A DNA stretch of 64,000 nucleotides from Burkholderiales bacterium (GCA_021414305.1 JAIOOS010000017.1:1-64000); one strand, 5' to 3'. Positions 20,422-29,240 are shown, counted from the first letter of the stretch. Translations and numbers: made by a program. The notes: generated by a model from the sequence alone, not told the origin.

Positions 20422-20862
20422 TCAGAGCGTGGAAACGGCTTGCTTGATGCGCTGGTAGGTTCCGCAGACGCAGAGGTTGTTCACCTCCGAGGCGATCTCG
20501 GAACCGCGGTGGCCGGCCTTCATCGCGCCGGCCACGCTCATCAGCATTCCCGACTGGCAGAAGCCGCACTGCGGCACCTGGTTGGCGATCCAGGCCTTCT
20601 GCGCCGGATGGCTCCGGTCGGGCGACAGACCTTCGATGGTGACGATCGGCTTGCCGACCGCCGAGGTCACGTCGAACTCGCAGGACTTCTCAGGCTGGCC
20701 GCCGACCAGCACGGTGCAGGCGCCGCAGATCTCGATGCCGCAACCGTATTTCGTGCCGGTGAGGCCGATCAGGTCGCGCAGGACCCAGAGCAGCGGCATG
20801 TCGCCGCTGGAGACGGTCACGGTGTGATCCCGGCCGTTGACGTTGAGGGTAAGAGTGGACAC
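20422..20862 (-). CDS. iorA: 2Fe-2S iron-sulfur small subunit (IorA/xanthine dehydrogenase-type)
   Basis: The electron-transfer subunit of the molybdenum hydroxylase, carrying two 2Fe-2S clusters. It has 146 residues. The plant-ferredoxin-like cluster uses GCGIEICGACTVLV plus a later Cys in KSCEFDV. The helical domain cluster uses QCGFCQSGM and CVCGTY. The start is GTG 20862, with GGGAGAAG upstream; this matches family N-termini (TLTLNVNGRDH) better than a GTG/TTG further up. It has no export signal, so it probably rides through Tat with the signal-bearing large subunit. Its TGA is followed directly, in the same frame, by the large subunit sequence. Confidence 0.9.
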   Translation of the reverse strand: MSTLTLNVNGRDHTVTVSSGDMPLLWVLRDLIGLTGTKYGCGIEICGACTVLVGGQPEKSCEFDVTSAVGKPIVTIEGLSPDRSHPAQKAWIANQVPQCGFCQSGMLMSVAGAMKAGHRGSEIASEVNNLCVCGTYQRIKQAVSTL

Positions 20863-21027
20863 CGTTGCTTCTCCCGCGGGGGCAAATTCCCCGGTCACGC
20901 CAATATATGTGTGATCTGCACATTTAGTTGTGAGCAAGCGAAACAGGAGCAAGCCAACGGCACCGACGCCGCGGCCACCGTCGAGGCGGCGCTGCGCGCC
21001 CTCGACCGAGCGGACGGCGGCTCGCGG

Positions 21028-21774
21028 CTAGGGCCGTCCGCCGTGCCGCGCCAGCCGGTCGACGAGCTGCGTGCGGCTCTCGACGCCGAGCTTGCGGAAG
21101 ATGCTGCCGATGTGCGTTCGCACCGTCGTGAAGCCGATGCCGAGACGCTGCGCGATCGCCTTGTCGCGCAGGCCGATCTGCACCAGGCGCGCGACCGCCA
21201 GCTCGCGCTCGGTGAGCGCAAGGTCGCCCTGCTGCGGCGCGGCGGGTCCGGCGCTGGCGCACCGGCCGCGCTGCAGCGCCCCGACGAAGGCCGGCCGGAT
21301 CAGCTCGAGCAGCTCGAGCGTGTCGGCACCGAACCGCTCGCGCTTGCGGCCGCGCCAGATCCGCATGTCGCCGATGTTCTCGTCGCCGACCCAGGCATAC
21401 ATGTTGACGCCCCAGTAGAGGCCGTCGCGGTACAGGAAATCGTTGAAGAACTCGGTCTTCACCAGCTCCGACTGCGGCATCACCTGCTCCACCAGGGTTG
21501 CCGAGCGGCGGCTCTGCATCTTCGAGGTGATCGGGTCGCGATGCTGGTAGTAGGCCTCGTAGCTGCTCAGGTTGCGGTCGGACATGTTGAGCGCGACGCG
21601 GCTGCCGAAGACCTTTCGCGACGCGTCCCAGACGTAAGAGGCGTAGTAGTCGGCGTCGAGCAGGTCGAGCAGGCGCAGGCCGATCTTCTCGCGCACCTCG
21701 GCTTCATCGTGCGGTTCGGTCAGCGCTACCATTAGCTGCGACAGCGCCTGGGTCTGTGCCGTTGACAGGAACAT
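21028..21774 (-). CDS. LuxR-family transcriptional regulator
   Basis: A 248-residue regulator. The N-terminal 170 residues form a sensor-like region (DLLDADYYASYVWDASRK, VNMYAWVGDENIGDMRIWRG) that I do not assign to a named domain; it lacks an obvious autoinducer-binding signature. The C-terminal GerE-type helix-turn-helix is clear: LTERELAVARLVQIG, RLGIGFTTVRTHIGSIFRKLGV. ATG 21774 has GGAGGT six bases upstream. It is transcribed toward iorAB, 165 bases away, and is divergent from the amidase/ABC operon across a 108-base gap. It therefore probably governs one or both. Confidence 0.9.
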   Translation of the reverse strand: MFLSTAQTQALSQLMVALTEPHDEAEVREKIGLRLLDLLDADYYASYVWDASRKVFGSRVALNMSDRNLSSYEAYYQHRDPITSKMQSRRSATLVEQVMPQSELVKTEFFNDFLYRDGLYWGVNMYAWVGDENIGDMRIWRGRKRERFGADTLELLELIRPAFVGALQRGRCASAGPAAPQQGDLALTERELAVARLVQIGLRDKAIAQRLGIGFTTVRTHIGSIFRKLGVESRTQLVDRLARHGGRP

Positions 21775-21882
21775 CGCACCTCCGCAACGTGCGCCCTCAT
21801 CAGTCTTGAGGATAGCAGCGGGCTTTTCGCTGCCGCAACATCGTCTCGTGCCAGTCCGCGCCGCGTTTCGAGAGAGGTTCCG

Positions 21883-23298
21883 ATGGATGTCACCGCCCTG
21901 ACGATCAGCGAGGCCGCAGGCGCGTTGCAGCGCGGCGAGATGTCGGCCCTGGCCTATGCCGATGCGCTGCTCGCGCAGGCGGAGAAGGCCGCGTCTCTCA
22001 ACGCCTTCATCCACCACGACCCGGAGCAGGTGCGGGCCGCCGCCCGCGCCGCCGACGCCAAGGGCGCCGGCGGCCCGCTGCACGGCGTTCCCCTCGCGCT
22101 CAAGGACAACCTCGACACCGCCGACATGCCGACCACCGGCGGCACGCCCGGGCTGAAGGGCCACCGGCCGAAGCGCAACGGGCCGGTCGTGCAGAGCCTG
22201 CTCGACGCCGGCGCGATCGCCTTCGGCAAGGCCAACCTGCACGAGCTCGCCTACGGCATCACCAACAACAACGGCGGCTTCGGCGCGGCCAGGAATCCCT
22301 ACGACCCGACGCGCATCCCCGGCGGCTCGAGCGGCGGCGTCGGCGCGGCGGTGGGCGCGCGCATCGTTCCGGGCGGCGTCGGCACCGACACCGGCGGCTC
22401 GGTGCGCGTGCCGGCGGCCCTGTGCGGCATCGTCGGCTTCCGGCCGACGACCGGGCGCTGGTCGTCGGCCGGCGTCGTGCCGATCTCGCACACCCGCGAC
22501 ACGCCCGGGCCGATGACGCGCAGCGTCGCCGACTGCATCCTGCTCGACAGCGTGGTCACCGGCAGTGCCGCGACGGTCGCGGCGGCGAGCCTGAAGGGGC
22601 TGCGCCTCGGCGTGCCGCGCGCCCACTTCTGGAGCCCGCTCGACACCGAGACCGCGCGGTTGATGGAAGCGGTGCTGGCGCGACTGAAGGACGCCGGCGC
22701 GATCCTGGTCGAGGCCGACATCGCCGACGTGGCCCGGCTCGACGGCGAGGCCGGCTTTCCGATCGCCCTCTACGAGACGGTCACCGACCTGAACGCCTAC
22801 CTCGCCGGCCACGGTTCGCCGCTGCGCTACGCCGAGCTCGTCGCCCAGTGCGCCAGCCCCGACGTCGCCGGCCTGCTGCAGAGCCTGCGCGGCGAGGCGG
22901 CGATTCCGGAAGCCGCCTACCGGCACGCGCTCGGCGTGCTGCGGCCGCAACTCCAGGCCGCGTATCGCGATCACTTCAGGAAGCAGGAGATCGACGCGGT
23001 CGTCTTTCCGACCACGCCCCTGCCCGCCGCGCCGATCGGCGACGACGAGACGGTGGCGCTGAACGGCGAGCGCGTGCCGACCTTCTTCACCTTCATCCGC
23101 AACTCGAGCCCGGGCAGCGTTGCCGGCATTCCCGGCATCAGCCTGCCGGCGGCCCTTACCGCAGCCGGCCTGCCGCTCGGCATCGAGCTCGACGCGGCCG
23201 AAGGCGCCGACGCGCGCCTGCTGGCGATCGCGCTGGCGGTCGAGCGCGTGCTGCCGAAGCTGCCCGCTCCCACATTCCAACGAGGAGGTATCGCATGA
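21883..23298 (+). CDS. Amidase (amidase signature family)
   Basis: A hydrolase of 471 residues releasing ammonia from a carboxamide. The Ser-cisSer-Lys triad is visible. The Lys is in PLALKDNLDT (about residue 75), the Gly/Ser motif is GGSSGGVGAAVG, and the nucleophile Ser is in GTDTGGSVRVPA. The segment FRPTTGRWS and the C-terminal LPAAPIGDDE and PGISLPAAL are also family-typical. The sequence is close to the indoleacetamide/mandelamide hydrolase branch, but the substrate is uncertain. ATG 21883 follows a GAGAGAGG. It is the first gene of an operon with a complete amide/branched-chain ABC transporter; its stop overlaps the next start (ATGA). Confidence 0.9.
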   Translation: MDVTALTISEAAGALQRGEMSALAYADALLAQAEKAASLNAFIHHDPEQVRAAARAADAKGAGGPLHGVPLALKDNLDTADMPTTGGTPGLKGHRPKRNGPVVQSLLDAGAIAFGKANLHELAYGITNNNGGFGAARNPYDPTRIPGGSSGGVGAAVGARIVPGGVGTDTGGSVRVPAALCGIVGFRPTTGRWSSAGVVPISHTRDTPGPMTRSVADCILLDSVVTGSAATVAAASLKGLRLGVPRAHFWSPLDTETARLMEAVLARLKDAGAILVEADIADVARLDGEAGFPIALYETVTDLNAYLAGHGSPLRYAELVAQCASPDVAGLLQSLRGEAAIPEAAYRHALGVLRPQLQAAYRDHFRKQEIDAVVFPTTPLPAAPIGDDETVALNGERVPTFFTFIRNSSPGSVAGIPGISLPAALTAAGLPLGIELDAAEGADARLLAIALAVERVLPKLPAPTFQRGGIA

Positions 23299-24479
23299 CC
23301 CAGGTCCCGTTCATCCCCACGCGCCGCCGCATCCTTTCCGCCGCCGCCGGCACCGCCGTGCTCGGCACCGGCTGGGTCGGCTCGGCGCTGGCCCAGGCGA
23401 AGGAATTCAAGGTCGGCTTCTTCATCGCGCTGAGCGGGCCGGCCTCGCTGTTCGGGCCGACGCAGAAGGCCTGCGCCGAGCTCGCGGCCGAGAAGATCAA
23501 CAAGGCCGGCGGCATCATGGGCCGGCAGGTCAAGCTGATCTTCGCCGACGCCGGCGGCGCGCCGGCGGAGACGGCGAAGTCGGCGGTGCGCCTGATGCTC
23601 GAGGACAAGGTCGACCTCTTCATCGGCTCGCACGACAGCGCCACCCGCGAGGCGAACATCGCCACCATCAAGGGCAAGACGCCCTACATCTACTCGCCGG
23701 TGTACGAAGGCGGCGAGTGCTCGCCGAACGTGTTCTGCCTCGGCGAGACGCCGCCGCAGCAGGCGCAGCCGGCGATCGAGTTCCTGGCCAAGGAGAAGAA
23801 GCTCAAGACCTTTCACCTGATCGGCGACGACTACGTCTGGCCACGCAAGGTGAACGAGCAGGTGAAGAAGTTCGTCGCCGAGTACGGCGGCAAGGTGCTC
23901 GGCGAGGAGTACGTTCCTTTCGGCGCGCCGAACAAGTTCGAGGAGGCGGTGACGCGCATCAAGGCGGCCAGGCCCGACGCGGTGATCGCCACGCTGGTGG
24001 GCGCCGACAACGTCAACTTCAACCGCACCTTCGCCGGTTTCGGCCTCGACAAGACGATCGCCCGCCTCTCGCTGCTGCTCGAGGAGAACACGCTGATGGG
24101 CGTGGGCGCGGAGAACAGCGCGAACCTCTATTCGTGCATGGGCTACTTCGCCAACAACCCGTCGGACGCGGCCAAGGCCTTCAAGGCCGAATACATGGCC
24201 AAGTACGGCGACAAGGCGCCGCAGCTCGCGACCATCGGCGCCGACTGCTATTCCGCGCTCAACCTGGCGAAGGCGCTGTTCGACAAGGCCGGCGCGGCCG
24301 ACGCAAGGAAGCTCGCCGCCGCGTCCGAAGGGCTGGTCTTCAACACCGCCTCCGGCCAGGTGACGATGCGCGGCCGCCAGGTCGACAAGGACATGTACCT
24401 GGCGCAGTGCAAGGGCACGCAGTTCGAGGTCATCAAGACCCTGAAGGCGATCAAGAGCGGCACCGCCTGCCGGGCCTGA
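23295..24479 (+). CDS. ABC transporter substrate-binding protein, urea/amide-type (periplasmic)
   Basis: A 394-residue binding protein of the branched-chain amino acid/amide class (type I periplasmic fold). The N-terminus TRRRILSAAAG followed by a hydrophobic run and ALAQA is a probable Tat signal with cleavage near residue 34. The mature part starts KEFKVGFFIALSGPASLFG. Further markers are INKAGGIMGRQVKLIFADAGG, SHDSATREAN and AARPDAVIATLVGADN, which place it near the UrtA/AmiC/FmdD group. GGAGGT precedes the ATG and the gene overlaps the amidase stop. It is likely to deliver the amide that the amidase cleaves. Confidence 0.9.
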   Translation: MTQVPFIPTRRRILSAAAGTAVLGTGWVGSALAQAKEFKVGFFIALSGPASLFGPTQKACAELAAEKINKAGGIMGRQVKLIFADAGGAPAETAKSAVRLMLEDKVDLFIGSHDSATREANIATIKGKTPYIYSPVYEGGECSPNVFCLGETPPQQAQPAIEFLAKEKKLKTFHLIGDDYVWPRKVNEQVKKFVAEYGGKVLGEEYVPFGAPNKFEEAVTRIKAARPDAVIATLVGADNVNFNRTFAGFGLDKTIARLSLLLEENTLMGVGAENSANLYSCMGYFANNPSDAAKAFKAEYMAKYGDKAPQLATIGADCYSALNLAKALFDKAGAADARKLAAASEGLVFNTASGQVTMRGRQVDKDMYLAQCKGTQFEVIKTLKAIKSGTACRA

Positions 24480-24507
24480 TGCGGGGCGGCCCGCCTCGAA
24501 CCTGCTG

Positions 24508-24521
24508 AAGGACCGGCGCTG
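24508..24521 (+). promoter_or_regulatory. Shine-Dalgarno AAGGA before a CTG start codon
   Basis: AAGGA at 24508-24512 lies six bases before CTG 24519. No ATG, GTG or TTG occurs in this frame between the previous stop (24477-24479) and GTG 24603, which would remove the first membrane helix. The site therefore supports a rare CTG initiation. Confidence 0.5.
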
Positions 24522-25373
24522 GAGCCGGTCCTCGTCGCCCAGGCGCTGAACGCGCTGTACGGGATCGCCTCGCTGGCGATCCTGGCGCTCGGCCTCGCCG
24601 TCGTGCTGGGCCTGCTCGGCGTGCTCAACCTCGCCCACGGCGAGCTGGTGATGATCGGCGCGTACTGCGGCTACGTGGTTCAGGCGCAGGGCTGGCCGTA
24701 CCCTTACGCCGTGCCACTGGCGCTGGGTGTCTGCGGCGTGCTCGGCTACGTCGTCGAGCGCTGGCTGGTGCGGCCGCTCTATCAGCGGCCGTTCGACACG
24801 CTCGTCGTCACCTGGGGCCTGAGCCTGCTGCTGCGCAAGTGCGCAGAGGCGATGTTCGGCCTCGGCTACAAGAGCCTGACCGAGCCGATCGGCGGCACGG
24901 TCGAAGTGCTGGGCGCGACCTACCCGCGCTACCGTCTGCTCCTCATCGTCATCAGCGCCCTCGTGCTCGGTGGCCTCGTGCTCTGGTACGGCAGGAGCCG
25001 CACCGGCACGCGCATCAAGGCGATGGTCGGCAACCCGGAGCTCGCACGCGCCCTCGGCATTCCGGTGCGGCGCTACGCCTCGGCCACCTTCGTCGTCGGC
25101 ACCTGCCTGGCCGGCCTGGCCGGCGTGATGATCGCGCCGCTCGCGCCGGTGCAGCCGTTCATGGGCCTCGATCACATCCTGATGTCGTTCTTCGTGCTCG
25201 TGGTCGGCGGCCTCGGCAGCGTCGGCGGGCTGCTGACCGGCTCGGCCGTGATCGGCGGCAGCAACAGCATCGTCTCGGCGCTGAGCGACAGCACCGGCGG
25301 CTACCTGTGCGTGCTGCTGCTGGCGATCGTCTTCCTCTGGCTCAGGCCGCGCGGCATCCATGCGCGCAGCTAG
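24519..25373 (+). CDS. Branched-chain amino acid/urea-type ABC transporter permease (LivH/UrtB-like), probable CTG start
   Basis: An inner-membrane permease of about 284 residues. From CTG 24519 the protein begins EPVLVAQALNALYGIASLAILALG, the usual first helix. The family motif LGVLNLAHGELVMIGAY follows, and later RTGTRIKAMVGNPELARALG, GLAGVMIAPLAPVQPFMG and VVGGLGSVGGLLTGSAVIG. Starting at GTG 24603 would delete the first helix, so the CTG with its ribosome site is preferred. The end overlaps the next gene by 14 bases. It forms the channel with the membrane half of the following fusion protein. Confidence 0.85.
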   Translation: MEPVLVAQALNALYGIASLAILALGLAVVLGLLGVLNLAHGELVMIGAYCGYVVQAQGWPYPYAVPLALGVCGVLGYVVERWLVRPLYQRPFDTLVVTWGLSLLLRKCAEAMFGLGYKSLTEPIGGTVEVLGATYPRYRLLLIVISALVLGGLVLWYGRSRTGTRIKAMVGNPELARALGIPVRRYASATFVVGTCLAGLAGVMIAPLAPVQPFMGLDHILMSFFVLVVGGLGSVGGLLTGSAVIGGSNSIVSALSDSTGGYLCVLLLAIVFLWLRPRGIHARS

Positions 25374-27081
25374 CGCCGCGGTTCTCACGCTCCTGCTGCT
25401 GCCGTTCGCGGTCGGCGACTTCTGGGCTTACCAGCTCGGCCTGCTCTACCTCTACGCGATTGCCGCGCTAGGCATCGGCCTGTGCTGGGGCCGCACCGGC
25501 TTCCTGCCGCTCGGCCAGGGCACCTTCTTCGGCCTCGCCGCCTACCTCTCCGGGCTGGCGCTGATCGAGCTCGACGGCAGCCTGTGGCTGCTCGTGCTGC
25601 TGCCGCTCGCCGCCTGCGCCTCGGGTCTGCTCGCCTTCCTCATCGGCGTGCTGGTGTTTCGCCGACGCGGCGAGAGCGGACCCTACTTCTCGATGATCAC
25701 CCTGGCGCTCTCGCTGCTCGCCTACCAGGTGGCGAACAACTGGGAATCGGTGACCGGCGGCTTCAACGGGCTGAAAGGCATCCCCGGCCTGCCCGGCCTC
25801 GACAGCTACACCGCCGCCTACGAGGTCGCCGCGGTCGCCCTCGCGGCATCGGCGTTCGGCGTGGCCTGGCTCTACCGCGCGCCGCTCGGCGTGCTCTGGG
25901 CCGCGCTCGCGCACAACGAGCGCCGGGTCGTGCTGTTCGGCTTCGACGCCAACCGGCTGAAGGCGGTGGCCTTCGGCGTGAGCGGGCTGCTGGCCGGCAT
26001 CGGCGGCGCGCTCTATGCGCCGCAGCAGGGACTGGTGACGCCGCAGCTCTGCGGCTTCGGCCTCTCCGCGGACCTCGTGATCTGGGCCGCGGTGGGCGGG
26101 CGCTTTCGCCTGCTCGGGCCGGTGCTCGGCGCGGTGCTCGTCGGCGCATTGACGAGCGGGCTGCGCGACCGCTTCCAGTTCTGGGAGATCGGCATCGCGA
26201 TCGTCTTCATCGCCGTCGTGCTGCTCTTTCCGCAGGGCCTGATCGGCGTCTTCGCGCCGCTCGAGCGGCGCTTCGGCCGCCGCCCCGTTGCGGCGGCCGG
26301 CATCGCCGCCCCGGCGCGCGCCGATGCGGGCGGCGCCGCACGGCTGCTCGTGGAAGGCGTGCGTGTTCGCGTCGGCGAGGTGACGATCCTCGACGGCCTG
26401 TCGCTGGCCCTCGAGCGCGCCGGCATCTACTGCGTGATCGGCCCGAACGGGGCCGGCAAGACCTCGACCTTCAACATGCTGAGCGGCGAGCTCGCGCCGC
26501 AGGCCGGCACGGCGAGCTTCGACGGCCGCCCGCTCGCCCGCCTGGCGACCCACCGGATCGTTCGCCTCGGCATCGGCCGCAAGTTCCAGATTCCATCGGT
26601 CTTTCCCGCGCTCTCGATCGCCGACAACATCAGGGTCGCGCTGTGGAGCGCGCGTGCGTCGTGGCTCGACCTGCTGCGGCCGCGCCTCAGGCGCTGGAGC
26701 AGCCCGGTTCTCCATGAGCTGGCCGGGCGCTATCCATTCCTCGCCGATGCCGGACGCAGCGCCGCGGAGCTGTCGCACGGCGAGCGGCAGATCCTCGAGC
26801 TCTCGATGGCGCTGCTCGGCGAGCCGCGCCTCCTCCTGCTCGACGAGCCCTGCGCCGGGCTCTCGCCGCAGGAGACGGCCCAGGTCATCGACGTGATCCG
26901 CTGGGCCAGCGAGCGGCGCGGCGCGACCGTGGTGGTGATCGAGCACGACATGAGCCTGGTGAGGAAGCTCGCCGACCGCGTGTTCGTGCTGCACAACGGC
27001 AGCCTGCTCGCCGAAGGCACGGTCGCCGAGATCCAGGCGAACGCCGCGGTGAAGGCGATCTACGTGGGCGCGGAGAAATGA
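25360..27081 (+). CDS. Fused ABC permease and ATP-binding protein (LivM-LivG / UrtC-UrtD-like)
   Basis: One 573-residue chain joins the second permease to its ATPase. Residues 1-305 are a LivM-like membrane domain with about eight helices (LCWGRTGFLPLGQGTFFGLAAYL, WESVTGGFNGLKGIPG, AVGGRFRLLGPVLGA). After an Ala-rich linker (about 310-325), the ATPase follows. It has Walker A GPNGAGKTSTFNMLSGE, the Q-loop region, signature LSHGERQILEL and Walker B LLLLDEPCAG with switch His in VVVIEHDM. The chain is continuous without frameshift. It overlaps both neighbours, so expression is tightly coupled. Confidence 0.92.
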   Translation: MRAASAAVLTLLLLPFAVGDFWAYQLGLLYLYAIAALGIGLCWGRTGFLPLGQGTFFGLAAYLSGLALIELDGSLWLLVLLPLAACASGLLAFLIGVLVFRRRGESGPYFSMITLALSLLAYQVANNWESVTGGFNGLKGIPGLPGLDSYTAAYEVAAVALAASAFGVAWLYRAPLGVLWAALAHNERRVVLFGFDANRLKAVAFGVSGLLAGIGGALYAPQQGLVTPQLCGFGLSADLVIWAAVGGRFRLLGPVLGAVLVGALTSGLRDRFQFWEIGIAIVFIAVVLLFPQGLIGVFAPLERRFGRRPVAAAGIAAPARADAGGAARLLVEGVRVRVGEVTILDGLSLALERAGIYCVIGPNGAGKTSTFNMLSGELAPQAGTASFDGRPLARLATHRIVRLGIGRKFQIPSVFPALSIADNIRVALWSARASWLDLLRPRLRRWSSPVLHELAGRYPFLADAGRSAAELSHGERQILELSMALLGEPRLLLLDEPCAGLSPQETAQVIDVIRWASERRGATVVVIEHDMSLVRKLADRVFVLHNGSLLAEGTVAEIQANAAVKAIYVGAEK

Positions 27082-27770
27082 GCGGGCGCCTGGAATTCGA
27101 AGGCCTGGTCGGCGGCTACGGCGAGGTCGACGTCGTTCGCGGCGTCTCGGGCGCCGTCGCCGCGGGCGAGGTGCTCGCCGTCATCGGCCGCAACGGCGTC
27201 GGCAAGAGCAGCCTGATGAAGCTGCTGTTCGGGCAACTCGCCTGCCGCGCCGGCAGCGTGCGCTTCGAGGGCCGCTCCGTCGAGCGGCTGGAAGCTTCGC
27301 AGCGCCGCGCGCTCGGCATCAGCTACTGCCCGCAGGAGCGGCCGGTGTTCGACGACCTGAGCGTGCGCGACAACCTGACGCTGATGCGGCACGACCGCGG
27401 CCTCGCGGCCTTCACCGCGCTGTTCGAGCGCTTCCCGATCCTGGCGCAGCGCCTCGGCCAGCACGCCGGCACCCTGTCGGGCGGCGAGAAGAAGATCCTC
27501 TCGTTCGTGCGCGGCCTCGCCGAGGCTGAGCCGCTGCTGCTGCTCGACGAGCCGAGCGAGGGCGTGCAGTGGGAGAACATCGTCCACATGGCCGAGCTGA
27601 TCGGCGCGGCCAAGGCCGGCGGCACGTCGTTCGTCGTCGTCGAGCAGAACCTGGCCTTCGCCGAGCTGATCGCCGATCGCTACCTCGTCATCGAGCAGGG
27701 CCGGGTGGTGCTCGACGGACGCCGTGCCGAGATCGAGCGCGAGCAGCTCCTGCAGTACCTGCACGTCTGA
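27078..27770 (+). CDS. ABC transporter ATP-binding protein (LivF/UrtE-like)
   Basis: The second ATPase of the transporter, 230 residues. Walker A is GRNGVGKSSLMKLLFG, the family segment GISYCPQERPVFDDLSVRDNL follows, the signature is LSGGEKKILSFVRGL and Walker B is LLLLDEPSEG. The Q-loop and the SFVVVEQNLAFAE switch region are intact. The ATG overlaps the fusion gene stop (ATGA). It is the last gene of the amidase operon and converges on cls with a 24-base gap in which I see no strong terminator. Confidence 0.92.
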   Translation: MSGRLEFEGLVGGYGEVDVVRGVSGAVAAGEVLAVIGRNGVGKSSLMKLLFGQLACRAGSVRFEGRSVERLEASQRRALGISYCPQERPVFDDLSVRDNLTLMRHDRGLAAFTALFERFPILAQRLGQHAGTLSGGEKKILSFVRGLAEAEPLLLLDEPSEGVQWENIVHMAELIGAAKAGGTSFVVVEQNLAFAELIADRYLVIEQGRVVLDGRRAEIEREQLLQYLHV

Positions 27771-27794
27771 TCCGCCCGGAGCCGGCGCGCGACG

Positions 27795-29228
27795 CTAGAG
27801 CTGGAACGCGAGCCAGAGCAGCAGGCCTTCGGCGAGATCGCGCAGCAGGCCCGGCTCGGTCGGCTGGAAGCGGCTGGCGGCCGCCCGTTCGCCTTCGATC
27901 CAGGCGGCGAAGCGGCGCACGTCGGCGGGCTCGTAGAAGGCGACCATCAGCTCGTAGTTGAGGAAGAGGCTGCGCAGGTCGAGGTTGGCCGAGCCGACGA
28001 GGGCGAGCTGGTCGTCGATGACGATCGCCTTCGCATGCTGCATGAAGGGCTCGAACCAGATCCGCGCCCCCGCGGCCGCCAGGTCGCGCAGCGGCCGGTG
28101 CCGGGCCACGTCGGCGAGATGATGATTGGAGCGGCGCGGCAGCACGATGTCGATCTGCACGCCGCGGCGCGCCGCCAGCGTCAGCGCCATCAGCAGGGTG
28201 GCGTCGGGAATGAAGTACGGCGTGACGACGAGCACCCGGCGGCGGGCCATGAAGCAGCCCGAGACGAGCAGCGACTGCACCGTGTCGTCGACCTGCTCCG
28301 GCCCGCTCGGCACGAGCTGCGCGAGCGGCGCGTCGCTCGCGGCGATGACGTGCGGCGCCGGGCAGCGGGCGAGCGGCGGGGTGCGGGTGGCGTAGGCCCA
28401 GTCTTTCTCGAACAGCTCGCAGGCCTGCACCGCGAGCTCGCCGCCGAGGTCGAAGCTGAGGTCGTGCCAGGCATGGTTGCGAAGCGTCTTGCCGGCCCGC
28501 CGCGCCGGGTCGCCCTCGAAGTATTCGTCGGCGAAGTTGCGCCCGCCGCACCACAGCCGCGCCGCGTCGACGACGACCATCTTGCGGTGGTTGCGCAGGT
28601 TGGCGCGGCCGCGCAGGATCGAGCGGAACGGCGGCACGAACTTCACGACCTCGACGCCCGAGCGGCGCAGCGCGTCGAGATCGAGGCGGCCGCCGAGCCA
28701 GGCGCCGATGCCGTCGATCAGGAGTCGCACCGCGACGCCCTGCTCGGCCCGGGCGCGCAGCGCGGCGGCGATCTCGTCGCCGAGGCCATCGCGGGCGAGG
28801 ATGAAGGTGCAGACGTCGATCGTCCGGGTGGCGCCGCCAATCAGCTCGAGCGCGGCGCGGCGCGCCTCGGCGCCGTCGGCATGGATGCGCAGCGCATCGT
28901 AGGCGGCGGCAGGCGCCAGGCCCATCGAGCGGCCGAGCCGGCGGGCCCAGAGCGAGGCGATCTCGGCGTCGTCGGGCGCGCTCTCGACCTGCGGGAGGGC
29001 GAGCTGCGGCTCGTCGCGCATGCGCAGCTTTCTGCTGCCGAACATGAAATAGAGCGGCAGCGCAACGTAGGGAAGGAGCGTGAGGGCGACGACCCAGGCC
29101 ACCGCGGCCGAAGGATCGCGCCGCTGCGGCAGCGCACGCGCCGCGGCGACGTAGAGGATCAGGCCGAAGGCGACGACGATGCCATGCACCGTCATCAGGT
29201 AGCGGTCGAAGAAGATGTCGAGCGTCAT
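27795..29228 (-). CDS. cls: Cardiolipin synthase (phospholipase D type)
   Basis: A membrane enzyme of 477 residues that condenses two phosphatidylglycerols into cardiolipin. Two N-terminal helices (about residues 12-30 and 42-62, PLYFMFGSRKL after them) anchor it. Two HKD motifs form the active site: NHRKMVVVDAARLWCGGRNFADEYF (first) and QHAKAIVIDDQLALVGSANLDLRS (second). The length and layout match ClsA. It lies downstream of the atp operon on the same strand but is separated by the atp terminator, so it likely has its own promoter. Confidence 0.92.
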   Translation of the reverse strand: MTLDIFFDRYLMTVHGIVVAFGLILYVAAARALPQRRDPSAAVAWVVALTLLPYVALPLYFMFGSRKLRMRDEPQLALPQVESAPDDAEIASLWARRLGRSMGLAPAAAYDALRIHADGAEARRAALELIGGATRTIDVCTFILARDGLGDEIAAALRARAEQGVAVRLLIDGIGAWLGGRLDLDALRRSGVEVVKFVPPFRSILRGRANLRNHRKMVVVDAARLWCGGRNFADEYFEGDPARRAGKTLRNHAWHDLSFDLGGELAVQACELFEKDWAYATRTPPLARCPAPHVIAASDAPLAQLVPSGPEQVDDTVQSLLVSGCFMARRRVLVVTPYFIPDATLLMALTLAARRGVQIDIVLPRRSNHHLADVARHRPLRDLAAAGARIWFEPFMQHAKAIVIDDQLALVGSANLDLRSLFLNYELMVAFYEPADVRRFAAWIEGERAAASRFQPTEPGLLRDLAEGLLLWLAFQL

Positions 29229-29240
29229 GGCTGCGGCGCC

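Noticed and set aside
20863..21027. A separate small gene in the AT-richer gap before iorA
   Set aside because: Frames here lack a ribosome site and any motif; the in-frame extension of iorA upstream of GTG 20862 does not match family N-termini.
17527..21735. A 1402-residue plus-strand open frame
   Set aside because: Antisense to the lipoprotein, iorB, iorA and the LuxR gene, all of which carry conserved motifs; low-complexity composition.
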